A DNA stretch of 64,000 bases from Riemerella columbina (GTDB lineage: Bacteria > Bacteroidota > Bacteroidia > Flavobacteriales > Weeksellaceae). The stretch is from NCBI RefSeq assembly GCF_030517065.1, contig NZ_CP103950.1, forward strand, positions 1,426,001-1,490,000. Reading direction: 5' to 3'. Each line of letters opens with the position of its first letter. The stretch's first letter is position 1. The notes under the pieces are model-generated. The model did not search any database, was not told where the DNA came from, and saw only the letters and a program-made list of their open reading frames with translations. The position numbers and the translations under genes are program-made. Of this stretch, positions 8,760-18,261 are shown piece by piece.

Positions 8760-10523
8760 ATGAATTTAGCTGAATTGATCAATACCAATGCAGACCGCTA
8801 CCTTTCTAAACCTGCCATCGGCTTCAAGAAATACGATGAATGGAAAAGCATCAGCTGGTCTATGCTCCGCAGAACTATATTTAAAACCGCCAACAGCCTC
8901 AAAAATTTAGGCATCGCAGAAAACGCCAAAGTGGCAATTTATGCCGATAATTCTGCCGAGTGGATTATTTTTGACTTGGCAGTATTGGCTTTAGGCGGCA
9001 TTACCGTGCCTATTTACAGTACCAACGGCTACCAGCAAGCGTTATATTGCATAGAAAATTCTGGTGCAGAGGCTATTTTAGTCGGCAACCAAGAGCAATA
9101 CGATATTTGCACTAAAATCAAAAAAGAATTGCCACAACTGAAATACATCGTAGCGGCTAAAAAATCCATCGTACTGCGTGGCGAAGAGGGTGGCATCCAC
9201 TTAGAAGATCTCACCAAAAAAGGCGAGGAAACGCTCAATATCTGCCCCAAAAATAAAGAAGACATTGCCACCATTCTCTACACCTCGGGCACCTCTGGAA
9301 CGCCCAAAGGCGTGATGATTACCCACGGTAATTTTACCGATACCTTTAAAGCCCACACCGATTTTTTCAAATTTAAAAATTTTGAAAATGAATCTTCATT
9401 GGCTTTTTTACCGCTGAGCCACATTTTTGAGCGCAGCTGGACCCTCTATTGCCTTAGCCAAGGAGCCAAAGTGTCTTTTTTAGAAAACACCAAGCTCATC
9501 GCCCACGCGTTAGAAGAGGTACAACCCACCATGATGTGTGCCGTGCCAAGGTTTTACCAAAAAATCTACGGCGCCCTAACTGAAATGGTGCAAAAAGACA
9601 CTCCCAAAAAACAGAAAATTTTCAACTGGGCACTGGGCGTTGGGCGACAAGTGGCAGAACACCGCCGACAAGGGAAAAACGCGCCTTTATTGTTAAATCT
9701 CAAAAATAAAATCGCGGGACTGTTGGTTTTCAACAAAGTGAAGAAAAAACTGGGCGGAAAACTTTGGTTTATGCCTTGTGGTGGCGCTTCTTTGTCGCCA
9801 GAAATCACGCAGTTTTTTGATGCTATGGGCATCCACATTACCGTGGGCTATGGCCTTACGGAGACCACTGCCACGCTCACTTGCTTCCCGCTCACCCACT
9901 ATCAGTACGATACTGCGGGCGTCCCTATCGGTAATACGCAGATCAAAATAGGCGCTAACAATGAGATTTTAATCAAAGGCAGTAGCGTGATGAAAGGCTA
10001 TTACAACCTCCCTGAAGAAACTGCCAACGCCTTTACCGAGGATGGTTGGTTCCGCACTGGGGATGCTGGTATTATAGAAAATGGCGCCCTCAAAATCACG
10101 GATAGAATTAAGGATCTGATGAAGACTTCCAACGGAAAATACATCACGCCACAAGCCATTGAAAACATTTTGACCAACAGCAACTACATCCAACAAGCGA
10201 TGGTGGTGGCAGAAGGCAAACCTTTTGTCACAGCGGTCATCGTTCCTAATTTTGAGGCTTTAAAGGAAAAAATCAGTAGTATGAAAATCCCAGCTTCTGA
10301 TTGGAAAGAAATCCTATCTACAGATAAAATTAAAGATTTTTATCACGATTTATTGCAAGATATACAGAAAGAACTCCCAAGTTTTGAAAAAGTAAAGAAA
10401 TTCGTACTTCTACCTTCAGAATTTGAAATTCAGTCTGGAGAGATTACACCTACCCTCAAAATCAAACGAAATGTGGTACTCTCCAAATACCACGATTTAA
10501 TAGAGCAAATGTATGCCCATTAA
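8760..10523 (+). CDS. Long-chain fatty acid--CoA ligase (AMP-forming)
   Basis: 587 residues from ATG 8760 (MNLAELINTNADRYLSKPAI); a 43-residue extension to TTG 8631 lacks family similarity and is rejected. ANL-superfamily enzyme that activates fatty acids with ATP and CoA. Visible motifs: the P-loop-like LYTSGTSGTPKGV (about residues 174-186), the adenylate-binding GYGLTET, DGWFRTGD, and the hinge/C-terminal lysine region KDLMKTSNGKYITP. Closest to the FACL/FAA1-type synthetases of Bacteroidota. Exact chain-length preference is not visible. Confidence 0.88.
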   Translation: MNLAELINTNADRYLSKPAIGFKKYDEWKSISWSMLRRTIFKTANSLKNLGIAENAKVAIYADNSAEWIIFDLAVLALGGITVPIYSTNGYQQALYCIENSGAEAILVGNQEQYDICTKIKKELPQLKYIVAAKKSIVLRGEEGGIHLEDLTKKGEETLNICPKNKEDIATILYTSGTSGTPKGVMITHGNFTDTFKAHTDFFKFKNFENESSLAFLPLSHIFERSWTLYCLSQGAKVSFLENTKLIAHALEEVQPTMMCAVPRFYQKIYGALTEMVQKDTPKKQKIFNWALGVGRQVAEHRRQGKNAPLLLNLKNKIAGLLVFNKVKKKLGGKLWFMPCGGASLSPEITQFFDAMGIHITVGYGLTETTATLTCFPLTHYQYDTAGVPIGNTQIKIGANNEILIKGSSVMKGYYNLPEETANAFTEDGWFRTGDAGIIENGALKITDRIKDLMKTSNGKYITPQAIENILTNSNYIQQAMVVAEGKPFVTAVIVPNFEALKEKISSMKIPASDWKEILSTDKIKDFYHDLLQDIQKELPSFEKVKKFVLLPSEFEIQSGEITPTLKIKRNVVLSKYHDLIEQMYAH

Positions 10524-10538
10524 GAAGATTGAAAATCG

Positions 10539-10546
10539 TATTTTTG
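10539..10546 (+). promoter_or_regulatory. -7 element upstream of mvaD
   Basis: TATTTTTG, 16 bp before the ATG at 10563, just after the ligase stop. Confidence 0.55.
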
Positions 10547-10562
10547 CACAAAAACTTAGTTT

Positions 10563-11621
10563 ATGTCCCATCTATTTTTAGGAAATTCAACCTACCATAG
10601 CCATACGCACCAAGTTACGGAAACTTGCCCTTCCAACATCGCTTTGATTAAATATTGGGGGAAATATGCGCAGCAAATCCCTGCCAATCCCAGTATTAGT
10701 TATACCCTCAATCACGCTAAAACCATTACCCATATGGTTTTTACCAAAGGCGAGCCTTTTGCTGTGAAGACCTTCCTCTCCGACCGAGAAGAGCCGTTAT
10801 TTTCCGAAAAAATCAAAACTTATTTTCAGAATATTCAGCCTTATCTCCCTTGGATTTTAGATGGCAGTTTTGAAATCCGAACCGAAAACACCTTTCCACA
10901 CAGTTCTGGCATTGCCAGTTCTGCCTCTGGCTTTGGGGCAATTGCCAAATGCTTAATGGCATTAGATGCTGCATTTTCTCAAACCGAAAACACGCCAGAT
11001 TTCAACCTCAAAAAAGCAAGTTTTCTCGCCAGATTGGGCAGTGGCAGCGCTTGCAGAAGCCTTTATAATGGCTTGGTGGTCTGGGGCGAAACGCCAGAAG
11101 TGGCAGGCAGTTCTGATGAATACGCCGTTCCCTATCCGCCGCAAGAAGTTCACGAGGTTTTTAAACATTTTAATGATTGGGTACTCCTCATCCATGAGGG
11201 GCAAAAATCAGTCTCTTCCTCTGTGGGGCACGGACTAATGAACACCAATCCTTATGCAGAAAGGCGTTTCCAAGAGGCAAGAGAAAATTTTATCCCGCTA
11301 AAAACCATCTTAAAAACAGGTGATATGGCAGGCTTTATCCAATTGGTAGAGCACGAAGCCCTTACCCTCCACGCGATGATGATGATGAGCCAACCCGCTT
11401 TTATACTAATGAAAACAGGCACTCTGGAGGTCATCAATAAAATTTGGGATTTTAGGAAAACCACCCAATTGCCGTTATTTTTCACCTTAGATGCTGGCGC
11501 CAATGTGCATTTATTATTTCCTGAAGATACCTCGGCGGAGCGCATTAAAACCTTTATAGAAACTGAATTGAAACCCCACACCCAGTCTGGTGGCATTATG
11601 AAAGACCAAATTGAGTTCTAA
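10563..11621 (+). CDS. mvaD: Diphosphomevalonate decarboxylase
   Basis: 352 residues. GHMP-kinase-fold enzyme converting mevalonate 5-diphosphate to isopentenyl diphosphate. N-terminal CPSNIALIKYWGK is the family signature, followed by the phosphate-binding loop PHSSGIASSASGFGA (near residues 113-127) and SACRSLYNGLVVW. It indicates the mevalonate rather than the MEP route to isoprenoids, as in many flavobacteria. Other mevalonate genes are not in the window. Confidence 0.93.
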   Translation: MSHLFLGNSTYHSHTHQVTETCPSNIALIKYWGKYAQQIPANPSISYTLNHAKTITHMVFTKGEPFAVKTFLSDREEPLFSEKIKTYFQNIQPYLPWILDGSFEIRTENTFPHSSGIASSASGFGAIAKCLMALDAAFSQTENTPDFNLKKASFLARLGSGSACRSLYNGLVVWGETPEVAGSSDEYAVPYPPQEVHEVFKHFNDWVLLIHEGQKSVSSSVGHGLMNTNPYAERRFQEARENFIPLKTILKTGDMAGFIQLVEHEALTLHAMMMMSQPAFILMKTGTLEVINKIWDFRKTTQLPLFFTLDAGANVHLLFPEDTSAERIKTFIETELKPHTQSGGIMKDQIEF

Positions 11622-11632
11622 AAATACAACCG

Positions 11633-12010
11633 ATGAAATTGCACCATTTAGCCATTATTTGCTCTGATTATAGCGTGTCCAAAGCATTTTATACTCAAAT
11701 TTTGGGATTAGATATGATCCGAGAAGTTTACAGAGCGGAACGCCAATCTTATAAATTGGATTTAGGCTTAAATGGGCAATATGTGGTGGAACTATTTTCG
11801 TTCCCTCACCCACCGCAGCGCCCTTCGCATCCAGAAGCTTGTGGGCTGAGGCATATTGCCTTTTCGGTAGAAGATATTGAGGCGCAAAGGGCAACGCTCC
11901 TCGCTAAAAAAATCCCTTGCGAACCCATACGCACCGATGAGTGGACGGATAAAAAATTCTTCTTCACCCAAGATCCAGACGGGCTCCCCATAGAGTTTTA
12001 CGAGGCTTAA
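11633..12010 (+). CDS. VOC-superfamily protein, YaeR/GloA2-like
   Basis: 125 residues, a glyoxalase/bleomycin-resistance fold protein. It follows the E. coli YaeR pattern closely: LHHLAIICSDY, SKAFYTQILGL, LNGQYVVELFSFP, the Pro-rich PHPPQRPSHPEACGLRH, and DPDGLPIEFYE. Metal ligands expected from the family are the early His (residue 4), the RHIAF His and the late Glu. The substrate is unknown. It starts 11 bp after mvaD and is probably cotranscribed. Confidence 0.88.
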   Translation: MKLHHLAIICSDYSVSKAFYTQILGLDMIREVYRAERQSYKLDLGLNGQYVVELFSFPHPPQRPSHPEACGLRHIAFSVEDIEAQRATLLAKKIPCEPIRTDEWTDKKFFFTQDPDGLPIEFYEA

Positions 12011-12049
12011 AAATTATGGTTAAATGTTCAATCTAATTAAAATATAAAA

Positions 12050-13162
12050 ATGAAAATAGGAATTTTAGGCGGCGGTCAGTTGGGCAGAATGCTCATCCAA
12101 GAAGCCTTAAAATACGACGACCAATTCTATACCTTAGACCCCAGTGCCAACTGTCCTTGCGCACACATTTCGCATTTTACGCAAGGTGATTTCAATGATT
12201 ATCAGACTGTTATTGATTTCGGCAAGGACAAAGATCTGGTGAGCATAGAGATAGAGCACATCAACGCTGATGCTTTGGAAACCTTAGAGCAACAAGGCGT
12301 TAAGGTGGTGCCTTCGGCTAAAATCATTAAAATTATCCAACAGAAAATCAAGCAAAAACAATTTTACCAAGAACATCAAATTCCAACACCTGATTTTCAA
12401 ATCATTAACAACGCTTCCGAAGCAAATTTCCCACTTCCTTTCGTTCAAAAAATGAATACGGGCGGCTATGATGGCAAGGGCGTTCAAGTCATCAGAACAG
12501 AAGCCGATTTGAAGAAATTATGGGATGTGCCCTCCGTATTAGAAAGCTTGGTGGATATTGAAAAGGAACTCTCCATCATCATCGCTAAAAATGAAAATGG
12601 CGAGGTTAAAACTTTCCCCGTTACCGAAATGGTGGCAGATCCACGGCTCAACCTTTTGGACTTTAACATCTGTCCAGCGCAGATTTCGCCAGAGGTACAG
12701 CAACAAATTGACCGCATTGCTGCACAGTTCATCGCAGCGGCAGATTCTGCGGGGCTCTTCGCTATAGAATTATTTCTGGACAAAGCGGGCAAAGTTTGGG
12801 TGAATGAAACGGCACCACGCCTCCACAACAGCGGACACCAAAGCCAAGAAGGCAATGCCAATTCTCAGTTTGAGCAATTTTATCGCGTGTTGAAAAATTT
12901 ACCTTTAGCCAATGTAGATGCTTGTGGCTATTCAGGAATGCTCAATTTGGTGGGCGAAGCTGGTGCCAGTGGCAGAGTGGTTTATAACGGTATAGAGCGC
13001 GTTTTAGCCCTGCCGAATGCCTACATCCACCTTTATGGTAAAACCGAAACAAAACCTGGGCGAAAGATGGGGCACATCAATGTGGTTGCCGAGAGTAGAG
13101 AGGAACTCCTTAACCTGTTGTCGGAAATTAAACCGCTTATTAAAGTAGAAGCACAACCTTAA
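12050..13162 (+). CDS. purK: N5-carboxyaminoimidazole ribonucleotide synthase
   Basis: 370 residues. ATP-grasp enzyme of purine synthesis that carboxylates AIR with bicarbonate. It starts with GILGGGQLGRMLIQEA, contains the ATP-grasp FVQKMNTGGYDGKGVQV (about 127-143) and the metal/substrate segment WVNETAPRLHNSGH. It is followed 26 bp later by purE, which uses its product. Confidence 0.95.
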   Translation: MKIGILGGGQLGRMLIQEALKYDDQFYTLDPSANCPCAHISHFTQGDFNDYQTVIDFGKDKDLVSIEIEHINADALETLEQQGVKVVPSAKIIKIIQQKIKQKQFYQEHQIPTPDFQIINNASEANFPLPFVQKMNTGGYDGKGVQVIRTEADLKKLWDVPSVLESLVDIEKELSIIIAKNENGEVKTFPVTEMVADPRLNLLDFNICPAQISPEVQQQIDRIAAQFIAAADSAGLFAIELFLDKAGKVWVNETAPRLHNSGHQSQEGNANSQFEQFYRVLKNLPLANVDACGYSGMLNLVGEAGASGRVVYNGIERVLALPNAYIHLYGKTETKPGRKMGHINVVAESREELLNLLSEIKPLIKVEAQP

Positions 13163-13188
13163 TATTTAAATCAAAAAAGACCATAATT

Positions 13189-13689
13189 ATGATAGGAATT
13201 ATCATGGGTAGCCAGAGCGACCTGCCTATAATGCAACAAGCCGCCGATTTTTTAGACCAACTCAATATCCCTTATGAACTGACCATTATCTCTGCACACA
13301 GAACGCCAGAGCGAATGTTTCAGTATGCGCAAACGGCGAAATCAAGAGGGTTAAAAGCCATCATTGCGGGGGCTGGCGGTGCGGCGCATCTCCCTGGTAT
13401 GGTTGCCAGTTGTACCACACTTCCCGTTATTGGCGTGCCTATATTAAGTAGCAACTCTATTGACGGCTGGGATTCTGTGCTGTCTATATTGCAGATGCCT
13501 TCGGGGATTCCTGTGGCTACGGTGGCGCTCAATGGTGCAACGAATGCGGGCATCTTGGCGGCTAAAATTTTAGGTGCTAATGATGAAGCCATCGCTCAGA
13601 AATTGGAAACTTATCAAAACCAACTCAAAAACAAAGTCTTAGACAGCGTAGAAGAGGTTAAAAGCAGATTTCCTAATCAGTTTGATTAA
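13189..13689 (+). CDS. purE: N5-CAIR mutase
   Basis: 166 residues, class I PurE. It rearranges N5-CAIR from PurK to CAIR. Motifs: GSQSDLPIMQQAADFL (phosphate binding), SAHRTPERM (catalytic His) and AGAGGAAHLPGM. A weak hairpin (AAGGCTT/AAGCCTT at 13741-13765) downstream may end the purKE transcript, although it has no T-run. Confidence 0.95.
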   Translation: MIGIIMGSQSDLPIMQQAADFLDQLNIPYELTIISAHRTPERMFQYAQTAKSRGLKAIIAGAGGAAHLPGMVASCTTLPVIGVPILSSNSIDGWDSVLSILQMPSGIPVATVALNGATNAGILAAKILGANDEAIAQKLETYQNQLKNKVLDSVEEVKSRFPNQFD

Positions 13690-13784
13690 ACCCAATATTT
13701 AAAACATCAAATTCTATCAGCCTACAAAGTTAGTGGCAGAAAGGCTTATGCATTATCCAAGCCTTAATATTGATGAAAAAACCT

Positions 13785-13792
13785 TAACTTTG
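13785..13792 (+). promoter_or_regulatory. -7 element upstream of tyrS
   Basis: TAACTTTG, 17 bp before the tyrS ATG at 13810. Confidence 0.55.
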
Positions 13793-13809
13793 CCCTAAAA
13801 TAAATAAGA

Positions 13810-15102
13810 ATGAATAGTTTTATAGAAGAACTAAAATGGCGTGGGCTCATCCACGATTCTATGCCTGGCACAGAAGATTTACTCAATAAAGAAATGGTTA
13901 AAGCCTATATTGGTTTTGACCCAACTGCAGATTCTCTACATATTGGCAGCCTTATTCCCATCATTGTTTTAGCTCATTTTCAAAAACATGGGCACAAACC
14001 TTATGCTTTGGTCGGTGGCGCTACAGGGATGATTGGCGATCCTTCTGGAAAATCTGCCGAGAGAAACCTCTTAGACGAAGATACCCTAAACCACTATATT
14101 GCCTGCATTAAAAATCAACTTTCTCAGTTTTTAGATTTTGATACCGACAGCCCTAACAAAGCGGAAATGGTCAATAATTACGATTGGATGAAACCGATTT
14201 CTTTCTTGGAATTTGCCAGAGATATTGGCAAGCACATCACCGTAAATTATATGATGGCTAAAGATTCCGTGAAAAAGCGTTTTTCAGGCGAAGCTGGCGT
14301 GGAAGGCATGAGCTTCACGGAATTTACATATCAACTTTTACAAGGTTATGACTTCCTCCACCTCTACCAAAACGAAGGCGTAAAACTCCAAATGGGCGGC
14401 TCTGACCAATGGGGCAACATTACCACTGGAACGGAACTCATCAGAAGAAAAGCCCAAGGCGAAGCGTTTGCGCTCACCGTACCACTCATTACCAAAGCCG
14501 ATGGTTCTAAATTTGGGAAATCTGAAGCTGGGGAAAATATTTGGTTAGATGCCAAGAAAACATCGCCTTATAAATTCTATCAATTCTGGCTGAATGCCAC
14601 CGATGAAGATGCGGCGCGCTTTATCAAATTCTACACCTTCCTCTCTCAAGAAGAAATAGAACAATGCATTGCTGAACACCAACAAGCACCGCACGAAAGG
14701 AAATTGCAGAAAAAATTAGCCCAAGAAGTGACCACCTTAGTTCACGGTGCGGAGGAATACAAAAAAGCCCTAAAAGCATCAGAAATTTTATTCGGGCGCT
14801 CTACGGCGGAAGATCTAATCTCCTTAGACAAAGCGACTTTTTTAGCCGTTTTTGAAGGCGTGCCACAGCAAGAAATGGATGAAAATACACTCATCGGAAT
14901 GAACATCACCGATTTGTTGGCAGATTCTGGCTTCCTAAAATCCAAAGGCGAAGCCAAGCGAGAGCTTAAAGGCAACGCCATCTCTGTGAACAAAACCAAA
15001 GTTAATGAGAGTTTTGAAGTATCCACAGAAGATTTGATTGATGGCAGTTTCCTATTGTTACAAAAAGGGAAGAAACATTATTTCATCATAAAAGCAATTT
15101 AA
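13810..15102 (+). CDS. tyrS: Tyrosyl-tRNA synthetase
   Basis: 430 residues, class I synthetase charging tRNA-Tyr. HIGH-type motif HIGS at 44-47, KMSKS-type motif KFGKS at 234-238, tyrosine pocket around YIGFDP and [10 protein letters not shown], and a C-terminal S4 RNA-binding domain (about 360-430). The stop overlaps the next gene's start as TAATG. Confidence 0.96.
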   Translation: MNSFIEELKWRGLIHDSMPGTEDLLNKEMVKAYIGFDPTADSLHIGSLIPIIVLAHFQKHGHKPYALVGGATGMIGDPSGKSAERNLLDEDTLNHYIACIKNQLSQFLDFDTDSPNKAEMVNNYDWMKPISFLEFARDIGKHITVNYMMAKDSVKKRFSGEAGVEGMSFTEFTYQLLQGYDFLHLYQNEGVKLQMGGSDQWGNITTGTELIRRKAQGEAFALTVPLITKADGSKFGKSEAGENIWLDAKKTSPYKFYQFWLNATDEDAARFIKFYTFLSQEEIEQCIAEHQQAPHERKLQKKLAQEVTTLVHGAEEYKKALKASEILFGRSTAEDLISLDKATFLAVFEGVPQQEMDENTLIGMNITDLLADSGFLKSKGEAKRELKGNAISVNKTKVNESFEVSTEDLIDGSFLLLQKGKKHYFIIKAI

Positions 15103-15740
15103 TGAGCTTACACTACCTCATCAGAGAGCCCCAAAATCTATCGCCAAAAACCCCATTATTGGTGCTATTACACGGCTATGGCAGCAACGAGGAAGATTTA
15201 TTTTCCTTTGTGCCTAACCTACCTAAGCATTGGCTTATCGTGAGTTTTCGTGCGCCTAAAAGTACCCTTTATGGCGGTTATTCTTGGTTTGATATCAACC
15301 TCAATAACCCTGAAAATTTTATTGACATTGCCCAAGCCAAAGAAGCCGTTAATCTGGTTTCCACCGAAATAGAACAACTTAAAAACCGATATGGATTAAC
15401 AAGCAGAACGCACCTCTGTGGCTTTAGCCAAGGCGGTATGCTCAGCTATGCTCTGGCGCTCAACCGCCCACAGTGGTATCAAAAAGTAGCCTGCCTGAGC
15501 ACCTATCCAGAGGAACAGCTCATCAAAGAGCGACCGTTTAAAAAGGAAATGGAAGCGCTTAGATTTTTCATTTCTCACGGCACAGATGATGCCATCATCC
15601 CAATAGAATGGGGACAAAAGGCGGCAGATTTACTCTATGATTTAGGCGGTTATTTCACTTTTAGGGAGTATATGAGCGGGCATAGCGTTAATCAGAAAAA
15701 TTATATAGACCTTATGGCATTTATGGCGGAAGAATCATAA
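15102..15740 (+). CDS. Phospholipase/carboxylesterase-type alpha/beta hydrolase
   Basis: 212 residues. Oxyanion segment LLHGYGSNEEDL (about 22-33), nucleophile Ser109 in GFSQGGM, acid in HGTDDAIIP and His in SGHSVNQ complete a catalytic triad. Resembles the LYPLA/YpfH esterases; substrate unknown. The ATG shares its first base with the tyrS stop, so it is translationally coupled. Confidence 0.82.
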   Translation: MSLHYLIREPQNLSPKTPLLVLLHGYGSNEEDLFSFVPNLPKHWLIVSFRAPKSTLYGGYSWFDINLNNPENFIDIAQAKEAVNLVSTEIEQLKNRYGLTSRTHLCGFSQGGMLSYALALNRPQWYQKVACLSTYPEEQLIKERPFKKEMEALRFFISHGTDDAIIPIEWGQKAADLLYDLGGYFTFREYMSGHSVNQKNYIDLMAFMAEES

Positions 15741-15752
15741 AAAATTCTTCTG

Positions 15753-15760
15753 TATATTTG
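15753..15760 (+). promoter_or_regulatory. -7 element upstream of the ECF sigma gene
   Basis: TATATTTG, 18 bp before the GTG start at 15779. Confidence 0.5.
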
Positions 15761-15778
15761 TAAAATATTTGGACGACA

Positions 15779-16327
15779 GTGACAGAAGAAGAACACCTTT
15801 TACAGCTGATAGAAAAAGCGAAGCAAAAAGACCAAAAATCTCAAACCAAGCTTATCAATTTATTCTGGGTAAGCGTGTTTTCTTTTGTGATGAAAAAGGT
15901 AAAAAACGAGACCGAGGCTGATGAAATTACCGTTAATGTATTCTCAAAAGTCTTAGCCAAGTTGGAGCTCTACGACCCCAATTTTCAATTCAAAACTTGG
16001 GTGCTCACCATTGCCCAAAACACCATAATAGACCATTGGCGAAAAAAAAATAAAGATACAGAAACCACCACAGAATATCTGAGCGATCCTAAAAATGAAT
16101 GGGTAAAATCTCCCGAAGAACTCCTCATTTCTGATGAAGAAGAAAAGGAAATCATTAAAATTATAGAGAGCTTAGATATTCATTATCAAGATATTATAAG
16201 ATTAAGATTTTTTGAAGAAAAAAGCATTAAAGAAATTGCAGAACAACTCAGCCTCTCTATCTCTAACACTAAGGTAAGGATTATGAGAGCCAAAAAACTA
16301 CTGGCAGAGTTGCTTAAAAAAGATTAA
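15779..16327 (+). CDS. ECF-type RNA polymerase sigma factor
   Basis: 182 residues from a GTG start. Sigma region 2 (about 30-95: DEITVNVFSKVLAKL, FKTWVLTIAQNTIIDHWRK) and region 4 helix-turn-helix (about 125-180: QDIIRLRFFEEKSIKEIAEQ, SNTKVRIMRAKKLL) are linked by an acidic stretch (SDEEEKE). No anti-sigma gene is next to it; the following gene is lipA. Target regulon unknown. Confidence 0.9.
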   Translation: MTEEEHLLQLIEKAKQKDQKSQTKLINLFWVSVFSFVMKKVKNETEADEITVNVFSKVLAKLELYDPNFQFKTWVLTIAQNTIIDHWRKKNKDTETTTEYLSDPKNEWVKSPEELLISDEEEKEIIKIIESLDIHYQDIIRLRFFEEKSIKEIAEQLSLSISNTKVRIMRAKKLLAELLKKD

Positions 16328-16363
16328 AAATATCAACACAGACTTGTTATAATAACAAATAAA

Positions 16364-17224
16364 ATGATGGAAACCAACACCGTAACACAAAAACCAAAGT
16401 GGATCAGGGTAAAACTACCCACTGGAAAAAATTATAGAGAACTCCGCTCTTTGGTAGATAAATATAAACTGAACACCATTTGCCAAAGCGGCTCCTGCCC
16501 TAATATGGGCGAATGCTGGGGCGAAGGCACTGCCACATTTATGATTTTGGGCAACATCTGCACCCGCAGCTGTGGCTTCTGTGGCGTAAAAACAGGTAAA
16601 CCGCTGGATGTCAACTGGGACGAGCCCGAAAAAGTGGCGCGCTCCATCAAGTTGATGAAAATCAAACACGCCGTGCTCACCTCCGTAGACAGAGACGATT
16701 TAAAAGATATGGGCTCCATCCTTTGGGCAGAAACCGTAAATGCCGTTCGGAGAATATCCCCAGGCACCACTATGGAAACTTTAATCCCAGATTTTCAAGG
16801 TATTACCAAACATCTTGATCGAATGATTGAAGTTGCCCCAGAGGTCATTTCCCACAATATGGAAACCGTAAAACGCCTCACCAGAGAAGTCCGCATCCAA
16901 GCCAAATATGAACGCAGCCTTGAGGTTCTTAAATACCTAAAATCTGCAGGGCAACGCCGCACCAAAACAGGCATTATGCTCGGCTTAGGCGAGGAAAAAG
17001 AGGAGGTTTTCCAAACCATAGAAGACATCAGAAACGCCGATGTAGATGTGATTACCTTAGGGCAATACCTACAACCGACCAAAAAGCACTTACCCGTGAA
17101 AAAATTCATCACGCCAGAAGAGTTTGATGAATACGGTGCTTTTGCTAAGAGTTTAGGCTTCAGGCATGTGGAAAGTTCGCCTTTGGTCAGAAGTTCCTAC
17201 CACGCCGAAAAGCACATTCACTAA
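16364..17224 (+). CDS. lipA: Lipoyl synthase
   Basis: 286 residues. Radical-SAM enzyme inserting two sulfurs into protein-bound octanoate. The auxiliary cluster cysteines are Cys40, Cys45, Cys51 ([12 protein letters not shown]) and the radical-SAM cysteines Cys66, Cys70, Cys73 (CTRSCGFC). The C-terminal [16 protein letters not shown] carries the RSSY serine that ligates the auxiliary cluster. An imperfect palindrome (TTGTTAT, A, ATAACAA at 16344-16358) lies just before the start. Confidence 0.95.
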   Translation: MMETNTVTQKPKWIRVKLPTGKNYRELRSLVDKYKLNTICQSGSCPNMGECWGEGTATFMILGNICTRSCGFCGVKTGKPLDVNWDEPEKVARSIKLMKIKHAVLTSVDRDDLKDMGSILWAETVNAVRRISPGTTMETLIPDFQGITKHLDRMIEVAPEVISHNMETVKRLTREVRIQAKYERSLEVLKYLKSAGQRRTKTGIMLGLGEEKEEVFQTIEDIRNADVDVITLGQYLQPTKKHLPVKKFITPEEFDEYGAFAKSLGFRHVESSPLVRSSYHAEKHIH

Positions 17225-17233
17225 AAAATATTG

Positions 17234-17339
17234 AAATAGTAGAAACCTTACGCTTCTTGATCTTTCTTCCAATTTTTAAGGTGAAAATCAAGGCTTTCCG
17301 CCACAGGGATAAAAGTATAGTTTAAGGTTTCTACTATTT
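17234..17339. repeat. 17-bp perfect inverted repeat across the SDR gene end
   Basis: AAATAGTAGAAACCTTA at 17234-17250 and its exact complement at 17323-17339, 72 nt apart. One arm is coding (last part of the SDR gene), the other contains its stop codon and 3' flank, followed by T-rich sequence on the minus strand. Confidence 0.7.
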
Positions 17340-18255
17340 TTTTGTTACTTATTGGAGTACAAGTCATTACCGCCATTCTATTCGCTTTATTCAACCATCG
17401 GAGTACAGGGAAAAGCCACCCGAACAGCGTATGGATCACGCCGCCCAAATGGAGCCAAAAAGGCGCTATTGCCTTCACTGGTTTTAGCCCTAAACTTTGC
17501 CGCACTTGGTTGGCTATTTCTAAATAAGTTTTATTTTCGGAAATGATGATATACCTTTCATTAACTTGTTGATTTTCCATAAGTTGTACCGCAATATTGG
17601 CGACATCCCTCACATCTACATAGCCAGTGCATCCACTAAAACTCAACGGCATTTTTTTCAAACTTCCAAACAAAGCGCCACTACTCTGTTGCCAATGCCC
17701 AGAACCGATGATCACCCCAGGGTTGAGCACCACCACCGGCAGATCTTCCGCCGAGGCGCGCCAAACTTCCATCTCCGCAAAATGCTTAGACACCGCATAG
17801 GCAGAATGGGGTTGTTTCGGGTTAAAAGCAGAATCTTCATCAATCATTCCCTCTGGATTCACTTGGTCTAAAACCGCAATAGAACTCACAAATAGGAATT
17901 TCTGCACCTGCATTTCCGCCGCTATATAAAGCCAATTTTTAGTGCCTTCTATATTGGTATGGTACATCGTGTGCTTATCCTTAGGATTAAAACTGACCTC
18001 GGCAGCACAATGATAAACCTGAGAAACGCCAACCAATGCACACCTTAAACTATCCAAATCATCAAAATCTACCGCTACCCATTCAATTTGATGATAAAGC
18101 CGCTCGGCATCCTCCGTATAATAACGGAACACCTCTTGCACCGCTGTGGTCTTGCTCCGCGCGCGATAAGTTGCCCTCACCGAGTAGCCTTTTTCCAATA
18201 ATTTTAAGAGAATAGTGCTACCTAAAATCCCTGTGCCGCCTGTTACCAATACCAT
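17248..18255 (-). CDS. NAD-dependent epimerase/dehydratase (extended SDR)
   Basis: 335 residues. Rossmann motif VTGGTGILGS at residues 4-13, active-site Tyr/Lys in YAVSK (near 154-158) and NPGVIIGSG. Resembles dihydroflavonol-4-reductase/3-beta-HSD-like reductases; substrate unknown. Last gene of the leftward pdxJ-hydrolase-SDR operon, 6 bp after the hydrolase. Its 3' end is part of a perfect inverted repeat. Confidence 0.82.
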   Translation of the reverse strand: MVLVTGGTGILGSTILLKLLEKGYSVRATYRARSKTTAVQEVFRYYTEDAERLYHQIEWVAVDFDDLDSLRCALVGVSQVYHCAAEVSFNPKDKHTMYHTNIEGTKNWLYIAAEMQVQKFLFVSSIAVLDQVNPEGMIDEDSAFNPKQPHSAYAVSKHFAEMEVWRASAEDLPVVVLNPGVIIGSGHWQQSSGALFGSLKKMPLSFSGCTGYVDVRDVANIAVQLMENQQVNERYIIISENKTYLEIANQVRQSLGLKPVKAIAPFWLHLGGVIHTLFGWLFPVLRWLNKANRMAVMTCTPISNKKIVETLNYTFIPVAESLDFHLKNWKKDQEA

Positions 18256-18261
18256 AAAAAA

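Noticed and set aside
13741-13765. Terminator after purE
   Set aside because: AAGGCTT/AAGCCTT can pair, but the loop is 11 nt and there is no T-run; evidence is too weak for a separate entry.
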